Source of the DNA: Fusobacterium massiliense
GTDB taxonomy: Bacteria > Fusobacteriota > Fusobacteriia > Fusobacteriales > Fusobacteriaceae
Assembly (NCBI RefSeq): GCF_900095705.1
Contig: NZ_LT608327.1
Coordinates: 806,001 to 870,000 of the forward strand
DNA: 64,000 nucleotides
Direction of reading: 5' to 3'
Position 1 is the first letter of the stretch. Each line of letters starts with the position of its first letter. This document shows positions 17,668 through 27,064 of the stretch, in pieces. Under the pieces are notes generated by a model, which did not search any database, was not told the DNA's origin, and saw nothing but the letters and a program-made list of their open reading frames with translations. Position numbers and translations under genes: made by a program.

Positions 17668-18657
17668 CTACTTTATTGTTATATTAACTCTATTTTCTAA
17701 ATCATTATTTTCTACCATGTCTTCAATTTTAAGTACTTTAGCTATTTTTTGTGCTATAAAATAATCTTCCTTATTATATTCAACAATACTTTTCTCCATA
17801 TCTTTTTCTGATTTTTGATTTATGGAATTATATCCAGCTTTCTTTAAAGCATTAGTAGCTTTTTTTACATTCTCTTCTGAAGCGAATATATCAATTTTAA
17901 AATCTATCTTCTTCTCACTACCTAAAATTACGACAACATTTGCCAATGTAGGAATAGATGATTTATTTTTAATTTTAAAATATTTTTCTGGTAACTTATC
18001 TATAATTTCAGCTGCCTTTTCTTTTGAAATATCATTCAGTATGATATAGCTTTGATCTAATTGATTTTCATAGTTAGCTGCATTGTATTTTACTCCTAGA
18101 GAATTTTTTAAACTATCTCCTGCTTTTCTAGCATAGCCTCCAACTCCGTTTGCATTCAATATATCTACTAATATATTTGAATTTACTTCTTCGACTCCAT
18201 TTTTTTCATGGTATAGTTCCTTAAACATCGAATATAAACTTGAAGTCAATATAAATCTTTTTTCTTCTATATTTGTTTCTGGAATATTTTTTTCATTATC
18301 AACATCTAATTTCATTTCTCCGTTTTTTATAACTGCATATCTAGTTAATTTTTCTGGAACTATAGAGTTAATTTTTTCTAAAACTTTCTCATAGTTATGA
18401 GTATCAACTAGATCTTTTATTGTTTCATCATTATCTAAATATAACTCAAAAGGTATTTTTATAGCTAGCTTATCTTCATATACTGCAAACAAATTTTGCT
18501 TTCCTATTATTAAAACTTTTTCGTCTTTAGTAAGTTTTAAACTAGATGCTCTAAAATTAAAAAATAATAAAATTGCTAAAATAGCTGTTAAAACTATTAT
18601 CAATATTGGAGCACGACCTCTTTTTTTAGTTTTTTTATTTATTGACTTCTTACTCAT
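17668..18657 (-). CDS. Membrane-anchored LytR_C domain protein
   Basis: This 329-residue protein has a basic N-terminus (KKSINKKTKKRGR) and one membrane segment (about 17-35), with the bulk outside the membrane. A LytR C-terminal-type domain starts near residue 163 with VDILNANGVGGYARKAGDSL and contains the NYENQLDQSYIIL stretch. A second repeat-like half follows (VVVILGSEK... to 330). The LytR_C domain occurs in envelope proteins, but its role is unknown. It lies between mtaB, which it overlaps by 8 bp, and the MreD-like gene, which suggests a cell-wall function. Confidence 0.72.
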   Translation of the reverse strand: MSKKSINKKTKKRGRAPILIIVLTAILAILLFFNFRASSLKLTKDEKVLIIGKQNLFAVYEDKLAIKIPFELYLDNDETIKDLVDTHNYEKVLEKINSIVPEKLTRYAVIKNGEMKLDVDNEKNIPETNIEEKRFILTSSLYSMFKELYHEKNGVEEVNSNILVDILNANGVGGYARKAGDSLKNSLGVKYNAANYENQLDQSYIILNDISKEKAAEIIDKLPEKYFKIKNKSSIPTLANVVVILGSEKKIDFKIDIFASEENVKKATNALKKAGYNSINQKSEKDMEKSIVEYNKEDYFIAQKIAKVLKIEDMVENNDLENRVNITIK

Positions 18658-19969
18658 TGTTAGTATTATCCTCCTTACCTATTAAAATTTCATCTTCTAT
18701 TTCTATTATTTTTATTTTTACCAAACTATTTAAGAGTTCTTTTTTTTCAGATTTAAATCTCACCCTAAGATAATTATCTGTATATCCTAAATACTCCCCA
18801 TTTTTTTCTTCTTCTACCAACACTTCAAGTATTTCACCTAGATATTTTTCTCTAGTCTCTTTCATCATAACATGTTTTAGGGTACTTAATCTATCTGCTC
18901 TTTCTTTCTTAATATTATTTGGAACTTTCCCTTCCATATTATTTGCAATAGTTCCTTCTCTATCTGAGTATTGGAAAATATGAAGTCCAGAAAATCCTAT
19001 TTCCTCTATAATTTTATATGTGTTTATAAACATTTCTTCTTCTTCTTTTGGAAAACCTACTATAACATCAGCTGTAAACTCTATATTTTTTACTTCTGAT
19101 TTTAATTTTAAGAGACTTTCTCTTATAAGTGAACTTCCATAGCTCCTTCTCATATTTTTAAGAACTGTATCATCACAAGATTGCAAAGATATATGTAAAT
19201 GTGGCATTAAATTTTTGTTTTTAAATAATTCAATAAATTTATCTGAAATTTTATCCGGATACACCGAACCTATTCTAATTCTTTTCAATCCGTCTATTTT
19301 CAATATATCTTCCAATAAAGTTTCAAAAGTTTCTCCACTTTCAAAATCTTCTCCATAAGCACCTAAATTTATCCCAATTAAAATAACTTCTTTAAATCCA
19401 TCTTCAATTAGCTTTTGAATTTCATTCAATATATTCTCTTTTTTTCTTGATCTACTTTTCCCTCTTGCAAAAGGAATTTTACAGTATGAGCAGAATTGAT
19501 TACAACCATCTTGTATTTTCACATAAGCTCTTGTCATTTCTCTCAAAGTTGCAAATTCGTATTCTTGATATTCTTTTTCTTGAAAAATATTTCCATTTTT
19601 TTCTCTTTCAAAACTTATATCTTCTATAGCTCCAACAAAGTTTACTATATTACTTTTATTTTTGTTATCAATAACAAAATCTACATCTTCTATTTCTAAA
19701 ATTTCCCTACTATTTGTTTGAGCATAACAACCTGTAACTATAACTTTAGCTGCAGGATTTATTTTTTTTGCTCTTCTAAGCATATTTCTAGTTTTTCTAT
19801 CTGCTATACTTGTAACTGTACAAGAGTTAATTATATATATGTCTGACGATTCTTCAAAAGAAACCTCTTCATACCCTTTTTTTAACAGTTGATTTTTTAT
19901 ACTTTCTGTTTCATATTGATTAACCTTACACCCCAGAGTGTGAAAAGCAACCTTTTTAGAAAAACTCAT
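18650..19969 (-). CDS. mtaB: tRNA N6-threonylcarbamoyladenosine methylthiotransferase
   Basis: MtaB adds a methylthio group to t6A37 of tRNAs that read ANN codons. The N-terminal UPF0004 domain has cysteines C14 (TLGCKVNQYE) and C49 (INSCTVTS) and a third in VTGCYAQTN, which bind one iron-sulfur cluster. The radical-SAM cluster is in CNQFCSYCKIPFARG. A TRAM domain ends the protein (GYTDNYLRVRF). TLGCKVNQ at the start is characteristic of MtaB rather than MiaB. It overlaps rsmE by 14 bp. Confidence 0.93.
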   Translation of the reverse strand: MSFSKKVAFHTLGCKVNQYETESIKNQLLKKGYEEVSFEESSDIYIINSCTVTSIADRKTRNMLRRAKKINPAAKVIVTGCYAQTNSREILEIEDVDFVIDNKNKSNIVNFVGAIEDISFEREKNGNIFQEKEYQEYEFATLREMTRAYVKIQDGCNQFCSYCKIPFARGKSRSRKKENILNEIQKLIEDGFKEVILIGINLGAYGEDFESGETFETLLEDILKIDGLKRIRIGSVYPDKISDKFIELFKNKNLMPHLHISLQSCDDTVLKNMRRSYGSSLIRESLLKLKSEVKNIEFTADVIVGFPKEEEEMFINTYKIIEEIGFSGLHIFQYSDREGTIANNMEGKVPNNIKKERADRLSTLKHVMMKETREKYLGEILEVLVEEEKNGEYLGYTDNYLRVRFKSEKKELLNSLVKIKIIEIEDEILIGKEDNTNNE

Positions 19970-20663
19970 TTATTATAACTCCTCCCGTAACTATGGCTGC
20001 TGTCTCAGCTCTTAATATTCTATTTCCTAAACTAATTATTTTAGCTTCTCTTTTTTTTAAGAGTTCTATTTCTTCGTTTTCAAATCCACCTTCTGGTCCT
20101 ATTATATATAAAATATTCTTAATTTCTTTGTCCTTGTTTTTTAAAATCTCTTTTATATAAATATTTTTTTCACTTTCATATGGAACAATAATCAAATCAT
20201 ATTTTTCAAATTCTAACTCATTCATTTTTTTAATATCATCAATAATAGTTGGATTAACCCCTTGACATTGTTTAAGAGCCTCTTTTGAAATATTATCCCA
20301 TCTATCTTTTTTCTTATCTAATTTAACAACACATCTATTAGCTAAAATAGGTATAATTTTATTAATACCTAATTCTGTCAACTTTTGAATGGTTAAATCC
20401 ATTTTATCTCCCTTTAATATAGATATTCCAGCATCAATTTTTATATTAAGGGAAAATTTATCTTCTTTTTTTTCAATTATTTTTAACTTTATATGTTTTT
20501 CATCTATTTCTTCTATTTTGCAAAAATATTCATTTTTTCCGTCAACCGCTCTTAGCTTGTCTCCAATATTTTTTCTAAAAACATTTTTCACATGATTTAT
20601 ATCTGATAAATCAAGAATTTCTATATAGTCCCCTTGAATTTCTGACACAACAACACTTAACAA
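19956..20663 (-). CDS. rsmE: 16S rRNA (uracil-1498-N3)-methyltransferase
   Basis: RsmE is a SPOUT-fold enzyme that methylates U1498 of 16S rRNA. The 235-residue protein has an N-terminal PUA-like part and the knot region IIGPEGGFENEEIELL, followed by ISLGNRILRAETAAI, both family signatures. The start codon is TTG, supported by AGGAG six bases upstream. It lies 10 bp after the Rrf2 regulator gene. Confidence 0.93.
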   Translation of the reverse strand: MLSVVVSEIQGDYIEILDLSDINHVKNVFRKNIGDKLRAVDGKNEYFCKIEEIDEKHIKLKIIEKKEDKFSLNIKIDAGISILKGDKMDLTIQKLTELGINKIIPILANRCVVKLDKKKDRWDNISKEALKQCQGVNPTIIDDIKKMNELEFEKYDLIIVPYESEKNIYIKEILKNKDKEIKNILYIIGPEGGFENEEIELLKKREAKIISLGNRILRAETAAIVTGGVIINEFF

Positions 20664-20672
20664 CTTTTTCTC

Positions 20673-21095
20673 CTATATTCTTTTTCCATTTTTTATAAAA
20701 TCTTGTAATGTAGTTTCAGATAATATTTTTGTCATAGCATTATCAAGTTTACTCCAAATGCAAGTTTCCCCACAAGCATCTTCTAAGCAATTATGCCCAC
20801 TTTTATCCATTTCATTACAATCTATAACCTTTTCTTCATCATCTAATATTTTATATATAGTATATAAATTTATTTCTTCTGGAGCTAGTGCCAATTTATA
20901 CCCTCCACTAGGTCCTCTTTTCCCTTCAATTATATTTTCATTTTTTAATTTAAATAGTATCTGCTCCAAATATTGAACAGATATATCTTGTTCTTCTGAT
21001 ATTTCTTTAATTCTCACCAACTTACTTTCATTAGAATTTTCAGAAATATAGGCTAATGCTCTTAATCCATATCTAACTTTCGTGTTAATTTTCAT
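20673..21095 (-). CDS. Rrf2-family transcriptional regulator (IscR-like)
   Basis: This 140-residue protein has an N-terminal winged helix ([12 protein letters not shown]... [23 protein letters not shown]) and the Rrf2 glycine motif [12 protein letters not shown]. Cysteines in the C-terminal part ([10 protein letters not shown]) have the spacing of iron-sulfur ligands in IscR/NsrR-type sensors, so a redox or cluster-sensing repressor is likely. No isc or suf genes are next to it. It is embedded in a long operon, overlapping ruvB by 4 bp, so it may act on distant targets. Confidence 0.88.
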   Translation of the reverse strand: MKINTKVRYGLRALAYISENSNESKLVRIKEISEEQDISVQYLEQILFKLKNENIIEGKRGPSGGYKLALAPEEINLYTIYKILDDEEKVIDCNEMDKSGHNCLEDACGETCIWSKLDNAMTKILSETTLQDFIKNGKRI

Positions 21096-22090
21096 TTCTT
21101 TCCTCTTTCTTTCTCAAAATGCTCATAAGCTCTTGGAGTTACAACTCTACCTCTATTAGTTCTTTTTAAAAATCCCATCTTTACTAAATAAGGTTCGTAT
21201 ACTTCTTCTAAAGTTCTCCTATCTTCTCCTAACAATAAAGATAAAGTTTCTATCCCAACAGGTCCTCCATCATAGTTTTCAATAATTGAATTTATAATAT
21301 TCCTATCCAACTCATCTAAACCAAAACTATCTATACCCAACATATCCAATGCTTTCACTGCATCAATCTCATTTATATTTCCATTTCCTTTAATTTCACA
21401 ATAATCCCTAACTCTTTTTAACAATCTATTTGCTATTCTTGGTGTTCCTCTGCTTCTTTTAGAAATTTCATTTGCTCCATCTTCTGTTATTCCTATTCCT
21501 AAAAGCTTTGCTCCCCTTTTTACTATGGATTTTATTTCATCGTCTGTATAATATTCCATTTTGTGACTAACACCAAATCTATCTCTAAGTGGAGCACTTA
21601 AAAGTCCAGCTCTTGTTGTTGCTCCTATTAATGTAAATGCTTGTAACTCTATTCTAACAGATTTTGCTGATGGCCCTTTTCCTATCATTATATCCAACTC
21701 TCCATCTTCCATTGCTGGATATAATATTTCTTCTACCGAATTATTTAATCTATGTATCTCATCTATGAAAAGTATATCATTTTCTTCTAAAGAAGTTAAA
21801 ATAGCAGCTAAATCTCCTGCTTTTTCCAATATTGGCCCCGATGTTATTCTTAAATTTGCTTTCATTTCATTGGCTATTACTCCTGCTAAAGTTGTTTTCC
21901 CTAGTCCAGGTGGACCATATAGAAGAATATGATCAACAGTCGTATTTCTCTTTTGAGCAGCTTTTATTGAAATTTCCATTTTTTCTTTTAGTTTTTCTTG
22001 TCCAATATATTCTTTAAAGGTTTTTGGTCTTAATGATTTTTGAATTTCCACTTCATTTTGAAACTCAAACTCACTTAATATTCGTTCCAT
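21092..22090 (-). CDS. ruvB: Holliday junction branch migration ATPase RuvB
   Basis: RuvB is the AAA+ motor that drives branch migration with RuvA. Walker A is GPPGLGKTT (59-67), Walker B is the FIDEIHRL stretch near 107, and the arginine-finger region follows in [18 protein letters not shown]. The C-terminal winged helix ends with [16 protein letters not shown]. At 332 residues it is of usual length. No ruvA is adjacent. It overlaps the Rrf2 gene downstream in an ATGA-type junction. Confidence 0.97.
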   Translation of the reverse strand: MERILSEFEFQNEVEIQKSLRPKTFKEYIGQEKLKEKMEISIKAAQKRNTTVDHILLYGPPGLGKTTLAGVIANEMKANLRITSGPILEKAGDLAAILTSLEENDILFIDEIHRLNNSVEEILYPAMEDGELDIMIGKGPSAKSVRIELQAFTLIGATTRAGLLSAPLRDRFGVSHKMEYYTDDEIKSIVKRGAKLLGIGITEDGANEISKRSRGTPRIANRLLKRVRDYCEIKGNGNINEIDAVKALDMLGIDSFGLDELDRNIINSIIENYDGGPVGIETLSLLLGEDRRTLEEVYEPYLVKMGFLKRTNRGRVVTPRAYEHFEKERGKK

Positions 22091-22119
22091 AAAATACCCC
22101 TTTCTCTCTAAATTAAAAC

Positions 22120-22719
22120 TTAAATAAATCTAAAAATTAGGTATTCTACCAAACCTATAATTCCCCCTAATATTCCCCCAATAACTTCTATGTGTTTTAA
22201 TTCTTTTTTAGCTAATTCTATTATTATTTTTTCTAGCTTATCAAGTGAAAAACTAGAAATTTTTTCAGATATAATAAGTGTAAATTTTATATTATCCTCT
22301 GCATAATTTGAGAAAACTTCAATTATCTTGTCCTGATTTTCCATAACAACGTTCTTAATAGTAGAACTTATTTCAGACATAACATTGTCAGTTAAAAAAA
22401 ATTGCATTAATGGAAACATTTCTTTAAGTTTTGATTTTAAGTTTTTTTGTAAAATTTGGTCAATTAATTCTTCTAATTTCAAAGAAAATTTATCCCTATC
22501 AATATTTTCAATAACATCCTTTACTGAAATCAGTTCTTTCTCTATTACATTTGCAATACCTTGTCCAATTTCTGCTCGTCTTCTAGGAATCAAACCTTGT
22601 ATCTTAAAAAGTCCCAAATTTATTTCCTTATATGGTCTAAATAACATTTTTATAGCTAGATAATTTGTTATCCAACCAATAATTGCTGATATTAATACTA
22701 TCAAAATTAATTCTTTCAT
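22120..22719 (-). CDS. DUF445 family membrane protein
   Basis: This protein of about 199 residues starts with a membrane segment ([23 protein letters not shown]). It continues with the DUF445 signature [30 protein letters not shown], then an amphipathic helical middle and a C-terminal membrane segment ([16 protein letters not shown]). I chose the methionine at 22719 because GGTGA lies five bases upstream. A longer frame exists to 22770. The family function is unknown. The gene precedes ruvB by about 30 bp and may be the first gene of the 13-gene operon. Confidence 0.8.
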   Translation of the reverse strand: MKELILIVLISAIIGWITNYLAIKMLFRPYKEINLGLFKIQGLIPRRRAEIGQGIANVIEKELISVKDVIENIDRDKFSLKLEELIDQILQKNLKSKLKEMFPLMQFFLTDNVMSEISSTIKNVVMENQDKIIEVFSNYAEDNIKFTLIISEKISSFSLDKLEKIIIELAKKELKHIEVIGGILGGIIGLVEYLIFRFI

Positions 22720-23062
22720 TACTTTCACCCATTTAACATTATTCGCCTTATATTTTATCATAAATTGCAATAAATTAAAATCTTTAATTTTTTGATAAAG
22801 AAAAATATTTTTTGAATAGTAATTTTTTTAATTTCATTTTATTTTTGATTTACTACTATACTTGAGATATTTATACTATATATTTTTTGTATATAAAATC
22901 TATAATATAGAACCTTTTATTAGAATTTATTTTTTAAAATAAATATTTTTTTAATATTTTATAGAACTTTTATTATTGTTATTTGAGTTCTATTATTATT
23001 TAAAACTTTATTATAAAATTACTTATCAAGTATTTAAAAATATATAAATTTAGGAGGAAGTT
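22720..23062. other. Divergent intergenic region, very A/T-rich
   Basis: No gene, RNA or repeat copy is visible. The region must carry the promoters of the minus-strand ruvB operon and the plus-strand cysteine-synthase-like gene. There are several TATAAT-like words, for example at 22901-22906 on the plus strand, but none has a good -35 partner. I see no riboswitch or T-box signature. Confidence 0.5.
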
Positions 23063-23983
23063 ATGTTAGCAAATTCTGTTATTGATCTAATTGGTAATAC
23101 ACCATTAGTAAAAATTAATAATATTGATACTTTTGGAAATAATATTTTTATAAAAATGGAAGGAGCTAATCCTGGAAGAAGTACAAAAGACAGAATTGCA
23201 TTAAAAATGATACAGGAAGCTGAAAAAGAAGGATTACTAGATAAAGAAACAGTTATTATAGAAGCTACTAGTGGAAATACTGGTATCGGTCTTGCTATGA
23301 TTTGTGCTATTAAAAATTATAAATTAAAAATAATTATGCCTGATACTATGAGTGTTGAAAGAATACAACTTATGAGAGCTTATGGAACTGAAGTTATTCT
23401 AACTAAAGGTGCTTTAGGTATGAAAGGTTGTTTGGAAAAATTAGAAGAAATTAAAAAAAATGAGAAGAAATTCTTTGTTCCAAACCAGTTTAAAAATATG
23501 AACAATCCAAAAGCTCACTATGAAACAACTGCTGAAGAAATTTTAAAAGATTTAGATAATAAAGTTGATATTTTTATTTGTGGAACTGGTACTGGAGGAA
23601 GTTTCTCTGGTACTGCAAAAAAATTAAAGGAAAAACTTCCGCATGTAAAAACTTTTCCTGTTGAACCTGCATCATCTCCTCTTCTTTCTAAAGGATATAT
23701 TGGGCCTCATAAAATTCAAGGTATGGGAATGAGTATTGGAGGAATTCCTGCTGTTTATGATGGAAGTCTTGCTGATGGAATTTTAACTTGTGAATGCGAT
23801 GATGCTTTTAATACTATGAGAGAATTAAGTCATAAAGAAGGAATTTTAGCAGGAATATCAAGTGGTGCAACTCTTCATGCTGCCCTTGAATATTCAAAAG
23901 AAAATATGAATAAAAATTTAAACATAGTTGTTCTTGCAACTGATTCAGGAGAAAAATACTTATCAAATATTTGTGAATTATAA
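23063..23983 (+). CDS. Cysteine synthase family PLP enzyme (possible H2S-producing variant)
   Basis: This 306-residue protein is of the O-acetylserine sulfhydrylase/cystathionine beta-synthase fold. The PLP lysine is K42 in GRSTKDR, the substrate loop is TSGNTG (69-74), the phosphate-binding loop is GTGTGGSFSG (174-183), and SSG lies at 266-268. KMEGANPGRSTKDR and the MGMSIGGIPAVYDGS segment near 221-235 depart from classical CysK. In Fusobacterium, members of this family are known to act on L-cysteine, giving H2S with serine or lanthionine, so the reaction may differ from cysteine synthesis. AGGAGG precedes the ATG. The stop codon lies in the flank of a repeat copy. Confidence 0.85.
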   Translation: MLANSVIDLIGNTPLVKINNIDTFGNNIFIKMEGANPGRSTKDRIALKMIQEAEKEGLLDKETVIIEATSGNTGIGLAMICAIKNYKLKIIMPDTMSVERIQLMRAYGTEVILTKGALGMKGCLEKLEEIKKNEKKFFVPNQFKNMNNPKAHYETTAEEILKDLDNKVDIFICGTGTGGSFSGTAKKLKEKLPHVKTFPVEPASSPLLSKGYIGPHKIQGMGMSIGGIPAVYDGSLADGILTCECDDAFNTMRELSHKEGILAGISSGATLHAALEYSKENMNKNLNIVVLATDSGEKYLSNICEL

Positions 23984-23988
23984 ATAAA

Positions 23989-24063
23989 GTCTCTGACGTC
24001 CGTATTAGTTCGAAGAGCCTGTGTTTATTGAGCTCGTAGAACTCATACGGCTGTCAAGAGACT
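23989..24063 (-). repeat. AGTCTCT hairpin repeat, copy 3 (core inverted relative to flanks)
   Basis: On the plus strand the core reads AGTCTCTGACGTCCG and ends CTGTCAAGAGACT, the reverse of copy 1. The flanks are in the forward arrangement, with TATAAATAA on the left and AATTTTTATATTAAA on the right. It sits between the convergent ends of the cysteine-synthase-like gene and yeiH, where I see no other terminator. Confidence 0.92.
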
Positions 24064-24077
24064 AATTTTTATATTAA

Positions 24078-24140
24078 AATAAAAAATACTTTTATTATAT
24101 ATCTGACATACCTCTAGAAGAAGCAGATGAAAAACTATTG
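24078..24140 (+). pseudogene. Possible remnant of a coding end
   Basis: Starting right after an in-frame stop, about 20 codons read plausibly as protein (ISDIPLEEADEKLLV) and end in TAA. There is no start codon or ribosome-binding site. It could be the last codons of a deleted gene. A chance open stretch in A/T-rich DNA is equally possible. Confidence 0.2.
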
Positions 24141-24192
24141 GTATAAAGAAATTAGTTGTTTTATTTAACAAATAAATTTACTTCAATAACAC

Positions 24193-25248
24193 TTAAAATA
24201 TACCTAATATCTTTTGCAACAAAATATCTATAAGTCCGATACATACCCAACAAGAAAACCCTAATACTAAAGGTTTTACTCCTGAACCTATCAATTTTTT
24301 TACATTAGTATTTAAACCAATTGCCGTCATAGCCATAACAATAAAAAATTTACTTAAGCTCTTTAAAATATGAAATAAATTTTTTATGTATTCTGATATA
24401 TCAACCGATATTAATCCAATTTCAAAAAAGTAATTAAAAATTGTAGTAATTATTGAAGCACAAACAAAGTATGCAATAAACATAGGAAAAATTTTCCCTA
24501 GTGAAACTTTATTTTTACTAGAATTTTTCTTAGCATTGTAGAATGCTAAAGTTAAAGTTATTGGTATTATTGCAAGTGTTCTAGTCAATTTTACTATAGT
24601 TGCTCTATCTAAAACCATAGTTCCTGTATGGTGTAGTAAATCCCAAGCTGTTGCTGTTGCTGTTACAGATGATGTATCATTTACAGCTGTACCTGCAAAA
24701 ATTCCAAATCCTTCATTTGAAAATCCTAGTATTTCTCCAAGAGTTGGAAAAATTAAGGCTGCCAACACATTAAATAAAAATATAACAGATATACTTTGAG
24801 CTATTTCATCGTCTTTTGCTTCAATAACCGGAGCTGTTGCTGCTATTGCTGAACCTCCACATATTGATGAACCCACTCCTATTAAAATTGCTATATTTTT
24901 AGAAATTTTTAATGTTTTTGATAAAATATATGCAACTAAAAGTGCAATACTTATAGAACTTACTATTATTGGAAGTGATGTTTTTCCAACAGATATTACA
25001 GTCTGTAAATTAAGTCCAAACCCTAATAAAATAACAGCATACTGAAGTACTTTTTTTGATACAAATCCTATGCCTTTATCTAATTTTTCTCTTTTTTTTA
25101 AAAAAGAACTCAAAACAATTCCAATTAATATTCCAAAAACTGGACTCCCCACTATTGGAAAAGATTTCCCTAAATACCAAGCTGGAATAGCTAAAATTAA
25201 ACACAATAAAACTCCATATAATTTACTGGAACATTCACTTTTCTCCAT
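24193..25248 (-). CDS. yeiH: YeiH/UPF0324 family putative sulfate exporter
   Basis: This 351-residue integral membrane protein has about ten predicted membrane segments. The family marks are the [15 protein letters not shown] stretch near residue 33, [17 protein letters not shown] near 66, and [16 protein letters not shown], where the conserved glycine-rich loop lies. The segment [10 protein letters not shown] is also typical. The family is annotated as sulfate or sulfur-compound exporters, but direct evidence is thin. Its convergent neighbour is a cysteine-handling enzyme, which fits a sulfur theme. The ribosome-binding site AGGAG is good. Confidence 0.88.
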   Translation of the reverse strand: MEKSECSSKLYGVLLCLILAIPAWYLGKSFPIVGSPVFGILIGIVLSSFLKKREKLDKGIGFVSKKVLQYAVILLGFGLNLQTVISVGKTSLPIIVSSISIALLVAYILSKTLKISKNIAILIGVGSSICGGSAIAATAPVIEAKDDEIAQSISVIFLFNVLAALIFPTLGEILGFSNEGFGIFAGTAVNDTSSVTATATAWDLLHHTGTMVLDRATIVKLTRTLAIIPITLTLAFYNAKKNSSKNKVSLGKIFPMFIAYFVCASIITTIFNYFFEIGLISVDISEYIKNLFHILKSLSKFFIVMAMTAIGLNTNVKKLIGSGVKPLVLGFSCWVCIGLIDILLQKILGIF

Positions 25249-25360
25249 TACATAACTCCTTTTTTATTTATTTTTAATATATTCAGAAATATTATAGCAC
25301 AAAGTTTATAAAATATAGTATTTTAAAATTTCTAATTTTTATATTTTCCTATATAAATAA

Positions 25361-25436
25361 AGTCTCTTGACAGCCTTATGAGTTCTACGAGCTCAATGAA
25401 CACAGGCTCTTCGAACTAATTCGGACGTCAGAGACT
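25361..25436 (+). repeat. AGTCTCT hairpin repeat, copy 4
   Basis: Forward core from AGTCTCTTGACAGCC to ACGTCAGAGACT with both flanks well kept: left TTTCCTATATAAATAA and right AATTTTGCTATTTAA followed by TATACTTTCCTG. It lies between the terminator of the PP-loop enzyme operon and the yeiH start (both minus). TTTCCT-type motifs bracket the unit on both sides in the same direction. Confidence 0.93.
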
Positions 25437-25480
25437 AATTTTGCTATTTAATTTTTATACTTTCCTGTAGATTAAAAAAA

Positions 25481-25526
25481 GCCAATTGCAGATTTTAAAA
25501 AAATCTTTTGCAATTGGCGTTTTTTA
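25481..25526 (-). terminator. Terminator after the PP-loop enzyme gene
   Basis: The arms GCCAATTGCA (25481-25490) and TGCAATTGGC (25509-25518) pair perfectly, an inner GATTTT/AAAATC extends the stem, and T/A tracts lie on both sides. It ends the traT-pgcA-hemW-yggS-sepF operon. Confidence 0.93.
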
Positions 25527-25536
25527 GTTTATATTT

Positions 25537-26541
25537 TTACATTTGTTGATATAACTTTATTTTTTCATCTAACTTTTCTAAATTAACTACATCAACTTCA
25601 ACTTCTTCTCCATTAAGTATAAGTTTAACTTTTTCTTTTCCTTTTACTTTGGAATATCTTGAGAAAAGATTTTTTGCAAATTCTGTTTCTTCATCGGTTA
25701 AAATTGTGTTAGCTACCATATGTGGACCTGGGACTCCATTACTGTAAATGTAGCAACTCAAATTCTCTTTTCTTCTCATATCATCTATTGTTTCATTAGA
25801 TTCAAAATTTCTTCCTACAAAAAGATATCTAGCTTTAGATAATCTAAAAAATCTAGCCTCTTTTATTAATTTAAAAAGCCAAGCATGTTCTTCTTCCAAA
25901 AGTCCATCTTCTTCCAAAACTTTTAACCTACTAGAGTATCCTGGATCTGTTAGTAAACACCCTCCACCAGGACTAGGATACTCAACAAGACCATAATAAT
26001 CCATAAGCTCCATCTGTCTATGTCTAGATCTTCCATTTATATCTAATAATCCTTCTCGTTTTATCCAACCTTCCCTTTCAGCTTTACTAGGTGGTAAAAG
26101 TTTCCCAGATAAAGGTCTTAATATTAAATCTTCCATTCCAGATAATTTTTTAACTTTCTCCAAAGCTTGTGGATTTTGTGACATAGGTCTTTGCCCTAAA
26201 ACTTCACCAGATATAACAAATTGAGCATCGTACTCTTCCAACAATTCTCCAGCTATTTTAAACATAAGAGAATGGCAATCTATGCAAGGATTCATATTTT
26301 TCCCTCTTCCATAAACTGGATCTTTAACAACTACTGTATGTCTCTTTTTAAAATCTATATATTCTAGTTTAATTCCTAACTGCTTTGCCATATTTTCAGC
26401 TTTTTCATTTTTTCCACCAAAAAAATGTGAAACAAAATTAAGTGCAATAACTTCTACTCCTTGTTCTTGAACAACTTTAATTGCTAATGCACTATCTAAG
26501 CCTCCTGAAAATAATGCCAATGCTCTAATTTTTTCTCTCAA
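25537..26541 (-). CDS. PP-loop ATPase of the ThiI/MnmA-like group with C-terminal NFACT-R-type domain
   Basis: The ATP-pyrophosphatase loop is FSGGLDSALA (SGGLDS at 12-17). A CIDC pair at C86 and C89 is followed by a third cysteine in SPGGGCLLTDPG near 198. The C-terminal third, after about residue 215, includes RYLFVGRNFESNE and GPHMVANTILTDEE, which resembles the NFACT-R type of RNA-associated domain. This layout suggests tRNA thiolation or a related RNA modification, but the product is not established. Automatic tools sometimes call such proteins 7-cyano-7-deazaguanine synthase or tRNA methyltransferase. The start is TTG with GGGGA upstream, overlapping sepF by 17 bp. Confidence 0.7.
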   Translation of the reverse strand: MREKIRALALFSGGLDSALAIKVVQEQGVEVIALNFVSHFFGGKNEKAENMAKQLGIKLEYIDFKKRHTVVVKDPVYGRGKNMNPCIDCHSLMFKIAGELLEEYDAQFVISGEVLGQRPMSQNPQALEKVKKLSGMEDLILRPLSGKLLPPSKAEREGWIKREGLLDINGRSRHRQMELMDYYGLVEYPSPGGGCLLTDPGYSSRLKVLEEDGLLEEEHAWLFKLIKEARFFRLSKARYLFVGRNFESNETIDDMRRKENLSCYIYSNGVPGPHMVANTILTDEETEFAKNLFSRYSKVKGKEKVKLILNGEEVEVDVVNLEKLDEKIKLYQQM

Positions 26542-27046
26542 TTCTTTCCCCTTTTTCTAAATCAATTAATTTTTTTTCTCTTTTTTTCCCTTCATAAAAT
26601 ACTTTCATATTTTCAGGTACTATTGTATACACATTTTTAGCTATTTGAGCAAAACTTGCATTTTTTATTTCCATAGCTCCCGCTAGAAAATCCATTATTC
26701 TTTGAGCTACATTTGGTCCAACATTTTCTAAATTTATAGTTATCATTTTCCCTTTATCTATAAAATTTGCAATTTTTTTACAATCTTCAAATTGTTTTGG
26801 ATCTATAAATACAGTACTATAATCACTTTCTTCCTCAAAGTTTTCTTCATCGTACTCTTCATCTTCTTCTTTAATATTTTTTTTCTTTTTTCCTAATAAA
26901 GATTTTGATATTTTATTCTTTTTTGTTTCTTTTATCTCTTCTTCTTCATAATCTTCATCATATTCTTCATTGTATTCCTCATCATCAACACTATCTACAC
27001 CTATTAATTCTTTTCCTTCTTTTATTATTTTAGAAAATAATTTCAT
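26525..27046 (-). CDS. sepF: Cell division protein SepF
   Basis: SepF bundles FtsZ filaments and tethers them to the membrane. This 173-residue protein has a short amphipathic N-terminus, a long Glu/Asp/Lys linker (about 20-80) and the SepF domain (about 84-160). The domain contains VFIDPKQFEDCKKIANFIDKG and VAQRIMDFLAGAMEI. SepF is mostly known from Gram-positives, Cyanobacteria and Archaea, so its presence beside FtsX and EnvC in a diderm is notable. The gene lies between yggS and the PP-loop enzyme. Confidence 0.9.
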   Translation of the reverse strand: MKLFSKIIKEGKELIGVDSVDDEEYNEEYDEDYEEEEIKETKKNKISKSLLGKKKKNIKEEDEEYDEENFEEESDYSTVFIDPKQFEDCKKIANFIDKGKMITINLENVGPNVAQRIMDFLAGAMEIKNASFAQIAKNVYTIVPENMKVFYEGKKREKKLIDLEKGERIERKN

Positions 27047-27064
27047 TTTGTCCTCCTATTTTAT

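Noticed and set aside
22771-23062. Riboswitch or T-box before the cysteine-synthase-like gene
   Set aside because: No conserved T-box word, SAM-type core or terminator/antiterminator pair could be found in this very A/T-rich stretch.
23989-25436. Two repeats bracketing yeiH as a composite transposon
   Set aside because: Repeats occur at similar spacing throughout the window around housekeeping genes, so bracketing is expected by chance. I see no target duplication.
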